From: Pseudomonas sp. BP8
Lineage (GTDB): Bacteria; Pseudomonadota; Gammaproteobacteria; Pseudomonadales; Pseudomonadaceae
Length of the DNA: 64,000 bases
Direction: 5' to 3'
NCBI RefSeq assembly: GCF_017875955.1
Contig: NZ_JAGINK010000001.1
Location: 4,122,501-4,186,500, forward strand
In this document: positions 34,658 to 44,304 of the stretch, piece by piece
Position numbering within the stretch: the first letter of the stretch is position 1
Layout of the letters: the number at the start of each line of letters is the position of its first letter
Position numbers and translations under genes: made by a program
The notes under the pieces: generated by a model
Told to the model about the DNA's origin: nothing
What the model saw: only the letters and a program-made list of their open reading frames with translations
The model's database searches: none

Positions 34658-35581
34658 ATGCCCTTGCACATCCATACGCCACTGATCGAATCGCGACCAC
34701 TCTCCATGGCTGGCGGGCGCTCGATCTGGCTCAAGCTCGAGGCCCTGCAGCCTTGCGGCTCGTTCAAGTTGCGCGGGGTGGGTCACGCCTGTGAAATTCA
34801 TCACGCCCGCGGCGCACGTCATTTCGTTTCGTCATCGGGCGGCAACGCCGGGCTGGCAGTAGCCTATGCCGGGCGCCGCCTTGGCGTGCCGGTGACCGTG
34901 GTCGTGCCGCAGACCACCACCGAGCGGGCCAAGCAGTTGCTGCGCCTGGAAGACGTCAAGGTGGTCGTGCACGGTGGCTCGTGGCAGGAAGCCAATGAAC
35001 TGGCGCAGACCCTGGTCGGGCCGCATGACGCCTTTATCCATCCGTTCGACGACCCACTGTTGTGGGCTGGCCACGCCAGCATGATCGACGAGGTGGCCGA
35101 GGCGGGTTTGAAGCCGGATGCGGTGGTGCTCTCGGTAGGTGGCGGTGGCCTGCTCAGTGGTGTGGTCGAAGGGCTCAAGCGCAATGGCTGGGGGGATGTG
35201 CCGGTGCTGGCGGTGGAAACCGACGGGGCGGCCTCTTTGCATGCCGCTGCCCAGGCGGGCCATACGGTAGAGCTGGAGCAGCTGGCTTCGGTGGCGACCT
35301 CGCTGGGCGCCAAACGTGTGGCCGAACAGGCGATGGAGTGCCTGCGCACTCACCCTGTGCAGTGCCACCGGGTCAGTGATCGGCAAGCGCTGGAGGCCTG
35401 CGAGCGGTTCTTGCTTGATCATCGGCTGCTGGTGGAGCCGGCTTGCGGGGCAGCCTTGGCGTTGGCTTATCAGGTTGGGGCGTTGAGCGATTACAAGCAG
35501 GTGCTGGTGGTGGTGTGCGGCGGGGCTACTGCGACGTTGGAGCAGATCCAGGCTTGGCTGGGGGCGATTGGGCAAGACTGA
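34658..35581 (+). CDS. PLP-dependent serine/threonine dehydratase
   Basis: 307 residues from the ATG at 34658 (ACGGAGATCACC upstream). PLP-binding Lys37 in CGSFKLRG, SSGGNAGLA for phosphate contact, and the glycine loop SVGGGGLLSG are all present, which places it among fold-type II serine/threonine deaminases. No C-terminal ACT domain, so it is a catabolic, non-allosteric type of L-serine dehydratase. Co-transcribed with the YheO-like regulator. Confidence 0.87.
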   Translation: MPLHIHTPLIESRPLSMAGGRSIWLKLEALQPCGSFKLRGVGHACEIHHARGARHFVSSSGGNAGLAVAYAGRRLGVPVTVVVPQTTTERAKQLLRLEDVKVVVHGGSWQEANELAQTLVGPHDAFIHPFDDPLLWAGHASMIDEVAEAGLKPDAVVLSVGGGGLLSGVVEGLKRNGWGDVPVLAVETDGAASLHAAAQAGHTVELEQLASVATSLGAKRVAEQAMECLRTHPVQCHRVSDRQALEACERFLLDHRLLVEPACGAALALAYQVGALSDYKQVLVVVCGGATATLEQIQAWLGAIGQD

Positions 35582-35597
35582 CAGGCGTGGCGACTCG

Positions 35598-36262
35598 GGC
35601 TTGTAGATTGGGGGCTTATCCATTCGATGTAGTGGCTTTTCGGGCCCCTTCCGCCCTTACGGCGGGTCACTTTTTTTCTTGGAAAAAAGTAACCAAAAAC
35701 CGCTTGCTCCATCATCCGGCCCTTCGCTGCGCTACGGGTCCCCTCGCTCCGGTCTTGCTCCTGAAGTCGCTGTAGATCAAGAGCAAGATCAAGATCAACA
35801 GCCAGGGCAACGGCTGGCGAATCGCTGCGCTCTCGCTTTGTTTATTTACCAGCGGATTTGTGGGGTGGCATGGCAGGGCTGTGCCCTGCGATTTGTATTG
35901 GCAGTACCGGCCTCTTCGCGGGACAAGCCCGCTCCTACAGGGATTGCGCCGAATTCAAAATTTGCGCCGACCCTGTAGGAGCGGGCTTGTCCCGCGAAGA
36001 GGCCCGAATATCCACCACCAATGCCACTATCGAAAACAACGCCAGCCCAGACACCACCCGTAACTTCGCGACTTCAGGAGGCCGAGCGGAGGTCTTGCGC
36101 AGGGAGGTGGAGGCCATGGATGGCCGGAAAGCGCTGAGGCCCAGGATGGGCCGTACAGCGCGGTCCTCCCGAAGCAAGACCGGAGCGAGGGGACCCGTAG
36201 CGCAGCGAAGGGCCCTAAGCAAGCCAAACCAAGCCAGCAGCCCCCCCGAACAATCCGTGAAG
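35598..36262. repeat. composite palindromic repeat, copy 1
   Basis: About 665 bp of non-coding modules. Module A (35635-35710) is 76 bp identical to 60161-60236 and contains the hairpin CTTTTTTTCTTGGAAAAAAG. A 42-bp perfect inverted repeat (35718-35759 and 36173-36214) flanks a core that carries an inverted REP pair (35907-35940 and 35972-36004). The core (35761-36214) matches 60244-60702 in the opposite orientation. No protein is likely here. Confidence 0.85.
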
Positions 36263-36317
36263 AACCCAAAAAAAAGCCCATGACCAGCACGGGCAAGAGC
36301 ACTACCACCACAGAACC

Positions 36318-36590
36318 TTAGTGATCCATTTCATCCTTGGTAACCTGCCCGCTGTGCGGATCAACATGGAATTCGTACTTCATGCCATCGGCCTTCATGC
36401 CCTCGCCTTCCCAGTGCCCATCATCCGCTTCGATCTTGGTGATCTGGGTGTAGCCCTTAGCCTTGAGGCTGGCCTCCGCCTGATCCTTGCTGATCTTCCA
36501 GTCGGCCCCAGGCTGATCAGCCCAAGCCGCACTGGCGCCAAGCGCACCCACCAGGGCCAGACCGGTAAACATTCGAGTCAATGCTTTCAT
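36318..36590 (-). CDS. small exported PepSY-domain protein
   Basis: 90 residues. Signal peptide MKALTRMFTGLALVGALGASAAWA, then a single PepSY domain (WKISKDQAEASLKAKGYTQI; WEGEGMKADGMKYEFHVDP). Such proteins are periplasmic and of unclear function, possibly metal or peptidase related. The ATG at 36590 was taken because it begins the signal peptide; AAAGGACG lies upstream. The 269-bp gap between it and the next divergent gene shows no other gene. Confidence 0.85.
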   Translation of the reverse strand: MKALTRMFTGLALVGALGASAAWADQPGADWKISKDQAEASLKAKGYTQITKIEADDGHWEGEGMKADGMKYEFHVDPHSGQVTKDEMDH

Positions 36591-36859
36591 CGTGAACGTC
36601 CTTTTGCGTGAAGGTATGACTTCCGACCGGCCGCTCACAGCATTTGTTCAGTCGCTTTCTCGCGCTCATCCGATTATCGCGGAACGCCTGGCGCCAGCGC
36701 TTACGATGGTCACATTGGCATGTTCAACTGCGCCTGCTGGCTATCCAGTAGCAACGAGACACAGAACTCAGACGAAATGCGTCTTCGACCCTTTCGATAT
36801 GCGGCAAGGGAAGGCACAATGCGTGTCCTTTTTTTGGCCGGCCTGGCCGGGGGCCTTAA

Positions 36860-37957
36860 ATGATCAAGACGCCGTACTACCTCATCGACAAACAAAAGCT
36901 GCTGGGCAACCTCGAGAAGATCGCCTACGTGCGCGAAAACTCCGGGGCCAAGGCCCTGCTGGCACTCAAGTGCTTCGCCACCTGGTCGGTGTTCGACCTG
37001 ATGCAGCAGTACATGGACGGCACCACCTCGTCCTCGCTGTACGAGCTCAAACTCGGTCGGCAAAAATTCGAAGGCGAAACCCACGCCTACAGCGTGGCCT
37101 GGGCCGACGACGAAATCGCAGAAATGCTGGAGAACTGCGACAAGATCATCTTCAACTCGATCGGCCAGTTGCAGCGCTTCAGCGAACAGTCCGGGGGCAA
37201 GGTCCGCGGCTTGCGCGTCAACCCGCAAGTGAGCAGCTCCGACTACCTGTTGGCCGACCCTGCGCGCCCGTTCAGCCGCCTCGGCGAGTGGGACCCGGAG
37301 AAGATCGAGAAAGTCATCGGGCAGATCTCCGGCTTCATGTTCCACAACAACTGCGAGAACGGCGACTTCAGCCTGTTCGACCAGATGCTCTCGCACATCG
37401 AAGAACGCTTCGGCCACCTGCTGCACAAGGTCGAGTGGGTCAGCCTCGGTGGCGGCATTCATTTCACCGGTGAAGGCTACGCACTGGACGCCTTCTGCGC
37501 GCGCCTCAAGGGCTTCTCCGAGAAGTACAGCGTGCAGGTCTACCTCGAGCCGGGCGAAGCGGCGATCACCCAGAGCGCCTCGCTCGAAGTGACCGTGCTC
37601 GACACCCTGTTCAACGGCAAGAACCTCGCCGTGGTCGACAGCTCGATCGAAGCACACATGCTCGACCTGCTGATCTACCGCCTCGACGCCAAGATGGCCC
37701 CCAACGATGGCGAGCACACCTACATGGTCTGCGGCAAATCGTGCCTGGCCGGTGACATCTTCGGCGAGTATCAATTCGAGCGCCCGCTGGCCATCGGTGA
37801 TCGCCTGTCGTTCGTCGACGCGGCGGGTTACACCATGGTCAAGAAAAACTGGTTCAACGGTCTGAAGATGCCCTCCATCGCGGTCAAGCAGCTCGACGGC
37901 AGCGTCGAAGTGGTGCGCGAGTTCGGTTTCGAAGACTACGTTTCCAGCCTGTCGTAA
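36860..37957 (+). CDS. nspC: carboxynorspermidine / carboxyspermidine decarboxylase
   Basis: 365 residues, the size of alanine-racemase-fold decarboxylases of the NspC branch. The PLP Lys37 lies in LLALKCFATWSVF; other family segments are HNNCENGDFSLFDQML (in part), SLGGGIHFTGEGYALD and YLEPGEAA, with the Cys of MVCGKSCLAGDIFGEY near the active site. It decarboxylates carboxy(nor)spermidine to (nor)spermidine. The carboxynorspermidine synthase gene follows 31 bp later. Confidence 0.9.
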   Translation: MIKTPYYLIDKQKLLGNLEKIAYVRENSGAKALLALKCFATWSVFDLMQQYMDGTTSSSLYELKLGRQKFEGETHAYSVAWADDEIAEMLENCDKIIFNSIGQLQRFSEQSGGKVRGLRVNPQVSSSDYLLADPARPFSRLGEWDPEKIEKVIGQISGFMFHNNCENGDFSLFDQMLSHIEERFGHLLHKVEWVSLGGGIHFTGEGYALDAFCARLKGFSEKYSVQVYLEPGEAAITQSASLEVTVLDTLFNGKNLAVVDSSIEAHMLDLLIYRLDAKMAPNDGEHTYMVCGKSCLAGDIFGEYQFERPLAIGDRLSFVDAAGYTMVKKNWFNGLKMPSIAVKQLDGSVEVVREFGFEDYVSSLS

Positions 37958-37988
37958 GACCGGCCTTTAGTAAGGAGCAAGGGATAAA

Positions 37989-39233
37989 TTGAAGAAGAAC
38001 GTTCTTATCATTGGTGCAGGAGGTGTCGCCAAGGTGGTGGCCCACAAGTGCGCGCAGCATAACGACGAACTCGGTCGTATTGCCATTGCGTCGCGGAACA
38101 TCTCCAAATGCCAGGCCATCATCGACAGCGTCAAGGCCAAGGGTAGCCTCAAGGTACCCGCCGACATCCAGGCCTTCTCGCTCAATGCCCTCGATGTCGA
38201 AGCAACCAAGACGCTGATCCGCGAGACCGAATCGCAGATCGTGATCAACGTTGGCTCCGCCTTCCTCAACATGTCGGTGCTGCGCGCCTGCATCGATACC
38301 GGTGTCGCCTACCTGGACACCGCAATCCACGAAGAACCGGGCAAGATCTGCGAGACCCCGCCGTGGTATGGCAACTACGAGTGGAAACACCTCAACGAGT
38401 GCCAGGAAAAGAACATCACAGCCATTCTCGGCGTCGGTTTCGACCCGGGTGTGGTCAACAGCTATGCCGCCTTGGCACAGCAGCAGTATTTCGACCAGAT
38501 TGACTCGATCGACATTCTCGACGTCAATGCCGGTTCGCATGGCAAGTACTTCGCCACCAACTTCGACCCGGAAATCAACTTCCGTGAGTTTACCGGTCAG
38601 GTCTGGAGCTGGCAGAACAGCCAATGGACCAGCAACACCATGTTCGAGGTGAAGCGCACCGACGACCTGCCGGTGGTAGGTTCGCAGAACCTGTACCTGA
38701 CCGGTCACGACGAAGTGCATTCGCTGTCGAAGAACCTTGGCGTGCCGAACGTGCGTTTCTGGATGAGCTTCGGTGAGCACTACATCAATGTGTTCACCGT
38801 GCTGAAAAACCTCGGCCTGCTCTCCGAGCAACCGGTGAAGACCGCCGAAGGCCTGGAAGTGGTGCCACTGAAAGTGGTCAAGGCCGTGCTGCCTGACCCG
38901 TCCTCGCTGGCGCCGGGCTACACCGGCAAAACCTGCATTGGTGACCTGGTCAAGGGCACCAAGAACGGCCAGCCGCGCGAAGTGTTCATCTACAACGTAG
39001 CTGACCACGAAGAGGCCTACGCCGAGACCGACAGCCAGGGTATTTCCTATACCGCAGGCGTCCCTCCGGTAGCCGCTGCGCTGTTGGTCGCGCGCGGTCA
39101 GTGGGACGTGCAGCGCATGGCCAACGTCGAGGAGCTGCCAGCAGAGCCGTTCCTCAAGGCGCTGGACGTGATGGGTCTGCCGACCCGCATCAAGGATGAA
39201 AACGGCGATCGTCCTTGGGACGCTGAAGCCTAA
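37989..39233 (+). CDS. carboxynorspermidine synthase (saccharopine dehydrogenase-like)
   Basis: 414 residues. Rossmann motif NVLIIGAGGVAKVVAHKCA at the N-terminus and the saccharopine-dehydrogenase-family segment LGVGFDPGVVNSYAALAQ. It reductively condenses aspartate semialdehyde with putrescine or diaminopropane. The start is a TTG at 37989 with AAGGAGCAAGG upstream; no ATG is available near the N-terminus. Operon with nspC, giving an alternative route to spermidine or norspermidine. A palindrome follows the stop. Confidence 0.88.
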   Translation: MKKNVLIIGAGGVAKVVAHKCAQHNDELGRIAIASRNISKCQAIIDSVKAKGSLKVPADIQAFSLNALDVEATKTLIRETESQIVINVGSAFLNMSVLRACIDTGVAYLDTAIHEEPGKICETPPWYGNYEWKHLNECQEKNITAILGVGFDPGVVNSYAALAQQQYFDQIDSIDILDVNAGSHGKYFATNFDPEINFREFTGQVWSWQNSQWTSNTMFEVKRTDDLPVVGSQNLYLTGHDEVHSLSKNLGVPNVRFWMSFGEHYINVFTVLKNLGLLSEQPVKTAEGLEVVPLKVVKAVLPDPSSLAPGYTGKTCIGDLVKGTKNGQPREVFIYNVADHEEAYAETDSQGISYTAGVPPVAAALLVARGQWDVQRMANVEELPAEPFLKALDVMGLPTRIKDENGDRPWDAEA

Positions 39234-39243
39234 GCAACAAGCC

Positions 39244-39270
39244 GAAGGGGCGCCATCATGGCGCCCCTTC
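39244..39270. terminator. terminator-like palindrome after the polyamine operon
   Basis: GAAGGGGCGCCAT and ATGGCGCCCCTTC form a perfect 13-bp stem around a central C at 39257. The following sequence TGCATTGT has few Ts. It lies 11 bp after the carboxynorspermidine synthase stop. Confidence 0.65.
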
Positions 39271-39411
39271 TGCATTGTGCAGGGCTAACCGGCTGCGCCT
39301 GCACCGTGCTGCTGCCAGATAGACGCACTGGCTGGCCTGCGCTATCTTCCCGGCGCTGCGCACCCGCCTGCCAATCCCGGCCACACAGGCGCACGAACAG
39401 GACTGTCGTCA

Positions 39412-39909
39412 ATGCCACAGGTTTTGCAAAGCCGCTACATCGCGGTGCTTATCGGTTTAGCCTTCGTCTTTCTCGATCAATGGGTCAAGCTGCTCGCCCT
39501 CGCAGGCCTTCAGGCGCAGAGCTTTACCTTCGGCAACAGCCTGGCCTGGCTGGACGTTGCCCTGAGCCTCAACCCTGGCGCTTTTCTCAGCCTTGGCGCC
39601 AACTTGGCGCCCGGCCTCAAGCAACTGATCTTCGTCCTCGCGGTCGGCGTGGTCTGCTGCTGGGCGATCGGTTGGGCCCTGTCACGCTGGACGCGCACCC
39701 CGGCGAAAGCCGCGGCGGCCTATTTCATTGCCCTCGGCGGGCTGTCCAACCTGATCGACCGGGTGGTACGCGAGGGGCATGTGGTGGACTACCTGGTGAT
39801 CAATCTCGGCCCATTACACACCGGCGTGTTCAATATTGCCGACATTGCCATCATGGTCGGGGCGGCGGTGCTGGCCTTGGATGGTCTGAAGAAGCCGGTA
39901 AAGGCCTGA
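39412..39909 (+). CDS. LspA-like signal peptidase II paralogue
   Basis: 165 residues with four membrane segments. Both catalytic aspartates of signal peptidase II can be seen in GGLSNLIDRVV and VFNIADIAIM; the NPGAFLSLGA stretch replaces the usual NxGAAFSF. It would cleave prolipoproteins after lipid attachment. The housekeeping lspA normally lies beside ileS, so this isolated gene is probably a second copy. The 276 bp after it (39910-40185) hold no gene I can support. Confidence 0.82.
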   Translation: MPQVLQSRYIAVLIGLAFVFLDQWVKLLALAGLQAQSFTFGNSLAWLDVALSLNPGAFLSLGANLAPGLKQLIFVLAVGVVCCWAIGWALSRWTRTPAKAAAAYFIALGGLSNLIDRVVREGHVVDYLVINLGPLHTGVFNIADIAIMVGAAVLALDGLKKPVKA

Positions 39910-40185
39910 GAGCAGGCCTGCTGGAATTGGACTACAGACCACACCGTCGCGCTGCCAGAACGCCCCGGCAATTTCTACCGGCTTGGACAATTGGCGACTA
40001 CGCTTTTGCCGACATGCACTTGGGTGCAATCGAACCCACTGGTGAGGTACAACGGCTGAACCTGCTGCACTGCGAGCTGGTGGCCCGAGAAAGCGCCTGA
40101 AGCGAGGTGCCAGTACAAATCACTCGCCAATCCCCTGCGTCTCAGTGCACCCTTGGGTTTCTCAAAGAATTGATCGGCAACGCAC

Positions 40186-42366
40186 ATGGCAAAATGGTTG
40201 GCAGGCAGCGGCTTGATGGTCGAGCGCATTCGCGAGCACGACTGGGCATCCACACCGCTGGGGCCGCTCGAGGCCTGGCCCGATACACTCAGGACCACAG
40301 TCGCGCTGTGCCTGGGCTCGCACTTTCCCCAGGCTGTACTTTGGGGCGATGCGCTGATCACGCTGCACAACGATGCCTTCCTGGAGATCCTCGGCGACAA
40401 GCCGTCCGCCCTGGGCCGCCCGTTTCAAGACGTTTGGCAGGAAGCCTGGGACAACATCCGCGCCATGGCGAATCAGGCACTGGCCGGCGATGCGGTGTTC
40501 ATCGAGAACTTTCCGCTGATCATCGAAAGACACAGCGGCCCTGAGCGGGCTTATTTCACCTTCTGCTACAGCCCTATTCGCGACCAGAACGGCCACATCG
40601 TCGGCATGCTCGACACCGTCACGGAAACCACTTCCAACGTGGTCGCCAACCAGCGCCTGAACTTTCTCGACCAGCTGGGCCGCGCGCTGAGCAACGCCAC
40701 CGATCCGGCGTGGATCATGGCCACCACCACGCGCATGCTGGTAGAGCACTTGCAGTTGTCCAGTAGCGCCTATGCAGTGATGGACGCCGACCAGGACGGC
40801 TTCACCATTTGTGGCGACTCGGTAGCTCCCGGTTCACCGCGCCTGATCGGCCAGTACCGCCTCGCCGACTTTGGCCAACTGGCAGTGCAGCAGTTGCGCG
40901 CCGGCCTGCCCCTGGTGATCAACGACAACGTCAGCGAGCTGGCGCCACAGGAAGCGGCGACCTTTCAGGCCATCGGCATCACCGCGACCATCTGCATGCC
41001 GTTGATCAAGGACGGTCGCCTGACCGCTCTGATGGCGATCCATGACCGCCACCCGCGCGCCTGGACCAACCACGAACAGGTGCTGATCAGCGAAGTTACC
41101 GAGCGCTGCTGGGCGCACATCCAGCGGGTCCAGGCGTATGCCCAGGTGCGCGAAACGGCCGCGGCCCTGGAGGCGCTCAACGCCACCCTGGAACAGCGTG
41201 TAGAACAGCGCACGCAACAGTTGCAGCACACCGAGGCGGTGTTGCGCCAGACGCAGAAGCTCGAAGCGATTGGCCAACTGACCGGGGGCGTGGCCCACGA
41301 CTTCAACAACCTGCTGACCATCATTCGCTCGTCGCTGCACTTCCTGCAGCGGCCGGGCCTGGACGACGACCGGCGCCAGCGCTACCTCAAGACCATGTCC
41401 GACACGGTCGACCGCGGCGCCAAGCTGACCGGCCAACTGCTTGCTTTTGCCCGCCGCCAGGCCCTCAGCCCGCAGGTGTTCGACGCGGGGCCGAGGCTCG
41501 AGGCCATCGCTGAAATGCTCGATACCACTACCGGTGCGCGCATCCAGGTGAGCCTGGAGCTGCCTGACGCGCCCTGCCATATTCGCGCAGACCTCGGCCA
41601 GCTGGAAACGGCAGTGATCAATCTGATGATCAACGCCCGCGATGCCATGGCCGGCGAAGGCAGCCTGCTGCTGCGCCTGCGCGCCGATCAGCCGATGCCA
41701 GGCCAGCCGGCAGCCGCCGGCCAGTTCGCGGCCATTTCGGTGAGCGACAGCGGTACCGGCATCGCCCCGGAGCTGTTGGAGCGGATCTTCGATCCGTTCT
41801 TCACCACCAAAGCAGCAGGCGAAGGCACCGGCCTTGGCCTGTCGCAGGTATTTGGCTTCGCCAAGCAATCGGGTGGCGATGTGCAGGTCAGTAGCGTACC
41901 GGGCCAAGGCACCACGTTCACCTTATACCTGCCCCAGGAGCAGCTTGCGGGGCAGCTGCACCAGCCTGACGAGAGCTGCGCTGCGGGGCTGCCAGGTGAC
42001 AGTGGCGGGCAGCGGGTCCTGCTGGTCGAGGACAACCCTGATGTCGGCAGCTTTACTGCGCAGGTGCTTACCGACCACGGCTATGCCGTCAGTTGGGCTG
42101 TCTCGGCCGAAGCCGCGCTGAGCCTGTTAAGCGAGCCGTCGGCGCAGTTTGACGTGGTGTTTTCGGATGTGGTGATGCCTGGCATGGGCGGCCTCGCGCT
42201 GGCCGGGCAACTGCGCCTGGACTACCCGCAATTGCCGGTGCTGCTGACCTCGGGTTACAGCGAGGCCATGGCCGAAGGTGGCCATCAGGGCTTCGATTTT
42301 CTGGCCAAGCCATACTCGGCGGAGCAGCTGTGCCGGATGCTGGGCAAGATCCTTGGGTCGGCGTAA
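40186..42366 (+). CDS. hybrid sensor histidine kinase (PAS-GAF-HisKA-HATPase-REC)
   Basis: 726 residues. N-terminal PAS-like region (about 15-150; WASTPLGPLEAWPDTLRTTV), a GAF domain (about 165-310), a coiled coil (ALEALNATLEQRVEQRTQQL), HisKA with GGVAHDFNNLLTII, HATPase (NLMINARDAM, DSGTGIAPE, GTGLGLS) and a C-terminal receiver (DVVFSDVVMPGMGG). No membrane segments. This architecture resembles bacteriophytochrome-like and stress kinases in pseudomonads. Its stop codon lies inside the left 11-bp direct repeat of a MITE-like element. Confidence 0.88.
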   Translation: MAKWLAGSGLMVERIREHDWASTPLGPLEAWPDTLRTTVALCLGSHFPQAVLWGDALITLHNDAFLEILGDKPSALGRPFQDVWQEAWDNIRAMANQALAGDAVFIENFPLIIERHSGPERAYFTFCYSPIRDQNGHIVGMLDTVTETTSNVVANQRLNFLDQLGRALSNATDPAWIMATTTRMLVEHLQLSSSAYAVMDADQDGFTICGDSVAPGSPRLIGQYRLADFGQLAVQQLRAGLPLVINDNVSELAPQEAATFQAIGITATICMPLIKDGRLTALMAIHDRHPRAWTNHEQVLISEVTERCWAHIQRVQAYAQVRETAAALEALNATLEQRVEQRTQQLQHTEAVLRQTQKLEAIGQLTGGVAHDFNNLLTIIRSSLHFLQRPGLDDDRRQRYLKTMSDTVDRGAKLTGQLLAFARRQALSPQVFDAGPRLEAIAEMLDTTTGARIQVSLELPDAPCHIRADLGQLETAVINLMINARDAMAGEGSLLLRLRADQPMPGQPAAAGQFAAISVSDSGTGIAPELLERIFDPFFTTKAAGEGTGLGLSQVFGFAKQSGGDVQVSSVPGQGTTFTLYLPQEQLAGQLHQPDESCAAGLPGDSGGQRVLLVEDNPDVGSFTAQVLTDHGYAVSWAVSAEAALSLLSEPSAQFDVVFSDVVMPGMGGLALAGQLRLDYPQLPVLLTSGYSEAMAEGGHQGFDFLAKPYSAEQLCRMLGKILGSA

Positions 42367-42610
42367 GGCCCATCCCTTTCAAGGTCTTTGAAATTTGGTC
42401 TGGCTTGAGTGAGCCGGGGCTGCTTTGCAGCCCTTTCGCGACACGAGGCCGCTCCCACAGGGATAGCGCATGCCTCAAGAGCGGCGCGGTTTGCCCTTGT
42501 GGGAGCGGCCTTGTGTCGCGAAAGGGGTGCGTAGCGCCCCCAGCACTGCTGGCCTCCATGATGAAATCTGGAGGTATCGCAAAGACCCTGAAAGGGATGG
42601 GCGTAAGGCC
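42360..42610. mobile_element. MITE-like element with terminal inverted repeats, family 2 REP core
   Basis: GGCGTAAGGCC is present at 42360-42370 and again at 42600-42610, flanking 229 bp. The inner ends begin CATCCCTTTCA and end TGAAAGGGATG; the terminal inverted repeats match at 22 of 23 positions (42368-42390 and 42580-42602). The centre holds an inverted pair of family 2 REPs (42431-42461 and 42496-42527). It has no coding capacity. The direct repeats may be a target duplication. The 135 bp before ppnN show nothing further. Confidence 0.7.
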
Positions 42611-42745
42611 GGCCTGACAATCAGCCAGTGGCGGACATTGCCCTCAGGCACCACGCACCTTTTTGTGTGCCCCTCTCGTTGCGACGCGCATTTCTCGGTA
42701 TGGTGGTAACCAAGTAGGAATTTTACATGCACAGGAAAGACTTAG

Positions 42746-44119
42746 ATGCCCCAACGCAATGTAATCAATGCATCCGTCAGCCCCAAAGGCAGCCTTGAAA
42801 CGCTGTCGCAACGTGAAGTCCAGCAACTGAGTGAGGTCGGTACCGGCAGCCTCTACACCCTGTTCCGTCAATGCGCCCTGGCGATTCTCAACACCGGCGC
42901 CCACGTCGATAACGCCAAGACCATCCTCGAAGCCTACAAAGACTTCGAAGTGCGTATCCACCAACAAGACCGCGGTGTGCGCCTTGAGCTGCTGAACGCG
43001 CCCGCCGATGCCTTCGTCGATGGCGAAATGATCGCCAGCACCCGCGAAATGCTGTTCAGCGCCCTGCGCGACATCGTCTACACCGAAAGCGAACTGGCCA
43101 GCCAGCGCATCGACCTGGAAAGCTCCCAGGGCATCACCGACTACGTCTTCCACCTGCTGCGCAACGCGCGCACCCTGCGCCCCGGCGTAGAGCCGAAAAT
43201 GGTCGTGTGCTGGGGCGGTCACTCGATCAGCACCGAGGAATACCAGTACACCAAGAAGGTCGGCCACGAGCTGGGCCTGCGCAAGCTGGATGTCTGCACC
43301 GGCTGTGGCCCGGGCGTGATGAAGGGGCCGATGAAAGGCGCCACCATTGCCCATGCCAAGCAGCGCATGCACGGCAGCCGCTACCTGGGCCTGACCGAAC
43401 CGGGGATCATCGCCGCCGAGGCGCCAAACCCGATCGTCAACGAGCTGGTGATCCTGCCCGATATCGAGAAGCGCCTCGAAGCCTTCGTGCGGGTTGGCCA
43501 CGGCATCATCATCTTCCCCGGTGGCGCCGGTACGGCCGAAGAGTTCCTGTACCTGCTGGGTATTCTCATGCACCCGGACAACCAGGACCTGCCGTTCCCG
43601 GTGGTACTGACCGGGCCGCGCAGCGCTGAGGCCTACCTGCAACAGTTGAGTGCATTTGTTGGCGCGACGTTGGGCGAAGAGGCCCAGCGCCATTACCAGA
43701 TCATCATCGATGATCCGGCCGAGGTGGCCCGGCAGATGGTCGAGGGCCTCAAGGCGGTCAAGCAGTTCCGCCGCGAGCGCAATGACGCCTTCCACTTCAA
43801 CTGGCTGCTGAAGATCGAGGAAGGTTTCCAGCGCCCGTTCGACCCCACCCACGAGAACATGGCCAACCTCGCCTTGCGTCGCGAGCTGCCACCGCATGAA
43901 CTGGCGGCCAATTTGCGTCGGGCGTTTTCGGGCATTGTTGCCGGTAACGTCAAGGACAATGGCATCCGCCTGATCGAAGAGCACGGGCCCTATCAGATTC
44001 GTGGGGACAGCGCGGTGCTCGATCCTTTGGGTCGGCTGCTGCAGGCATTTGTCGATCAGCACCGGATGAAATTGCCGGGTGGTGCAGAGTACGTGCCGTG
44101 TTATCAGGTTGTGACCTGA
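42746..44119 (+). CDS. ppnN: nucleotide 5'-monophosphate nucleosidase PpnN (YgdH, LOG family)
   Basis: 457 residues, the full length of YgdH/PpnN. The LOG core has the PGGAGTAEEFLYLLG motif and CTGCGPGVMKGPMKGA; N-terminal and C-terminal extensions (about 1-140 and 330-457) are those of the PpnN group. It splits purine and pyrimidine nucleoside monophosphates into base and ribose 5-phosphate and is (p)ppGpp-responsive in E. coli. A rho-independent terminator follows. Confidence 0.92.
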   Translation: MPQRNVINASVSPKGSLETLSQREVQQLSEVGTGSLYTLFRQCALAILNTGAHVDNAKTILEAYKDFEVRIHQQDRGVRLELLNAPADAFVDGEMIASTREMLFSALRDIVYTESELASQRIDLESSQGITDYVFHLLRNARTLRPGVEPKMVVCWGGHSISTEEYQYTKKVGHELGLRKLDVCTGCGPGVMKGPMKGATIAHAKQRMHGSRYLGLTEPGIIAAEAPNPIVNELVILPDIEKRLEAFVRVGHGIIIFPGGAGTAEEFLYLLGILMHPDNQDLPFPVVLTGPRSAEAYLQQLSAFVGATLGEEAQRHYQIIIDDPAEVARQMVEGLKAVKQFRRERNDAFHFNWLLKIEEGFQRPFDPTHENMANLALRRELPPHELAANLRRAFSGIVAGNVKDNGIRLIEEHGPYQIRGDSAVLDPLGRLLQAFVDQHRMKLPGGAEYVPCYQVVT

Positions 44120-44126
44120 TCACCCG

Positions 44127-44155
44127 AGGGGCCGCAGTGCGGCCCCTTTGTTTTG
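44127..44155 (+). terminator. rho-independent terminator of ppnN
   Basis: AGGGGCCGC-AGT-GCGGCCCCT stem (44127-44147) followed by TTGTTTTG, 7 bp after the ppnN stop. Confidence 0.9.
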
Positions 44156-44304
44156 AACAATTCAGCAACACTCTGCTGACATTTCCCGCACTGGGCAGTG
44201 AACCTGCCTACAAAAAAACGGTCTTTCGCTGACGGTCAAATCACCGACCGGTTCATCGGCCCAGCCACCGGGCCTACTTTTGTCCAGTTTCAGCGAAGAC
44301 CATC

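Noticed and set aside
39258..40100. 280-codon open frame over the lspA-like gene
   Set aside because: It overlaps a well-supported membrane protease gene in another frame, is rich in Arg/Pro typical of frame shadows, and shows no domain; its last 60 codons alone give no family.
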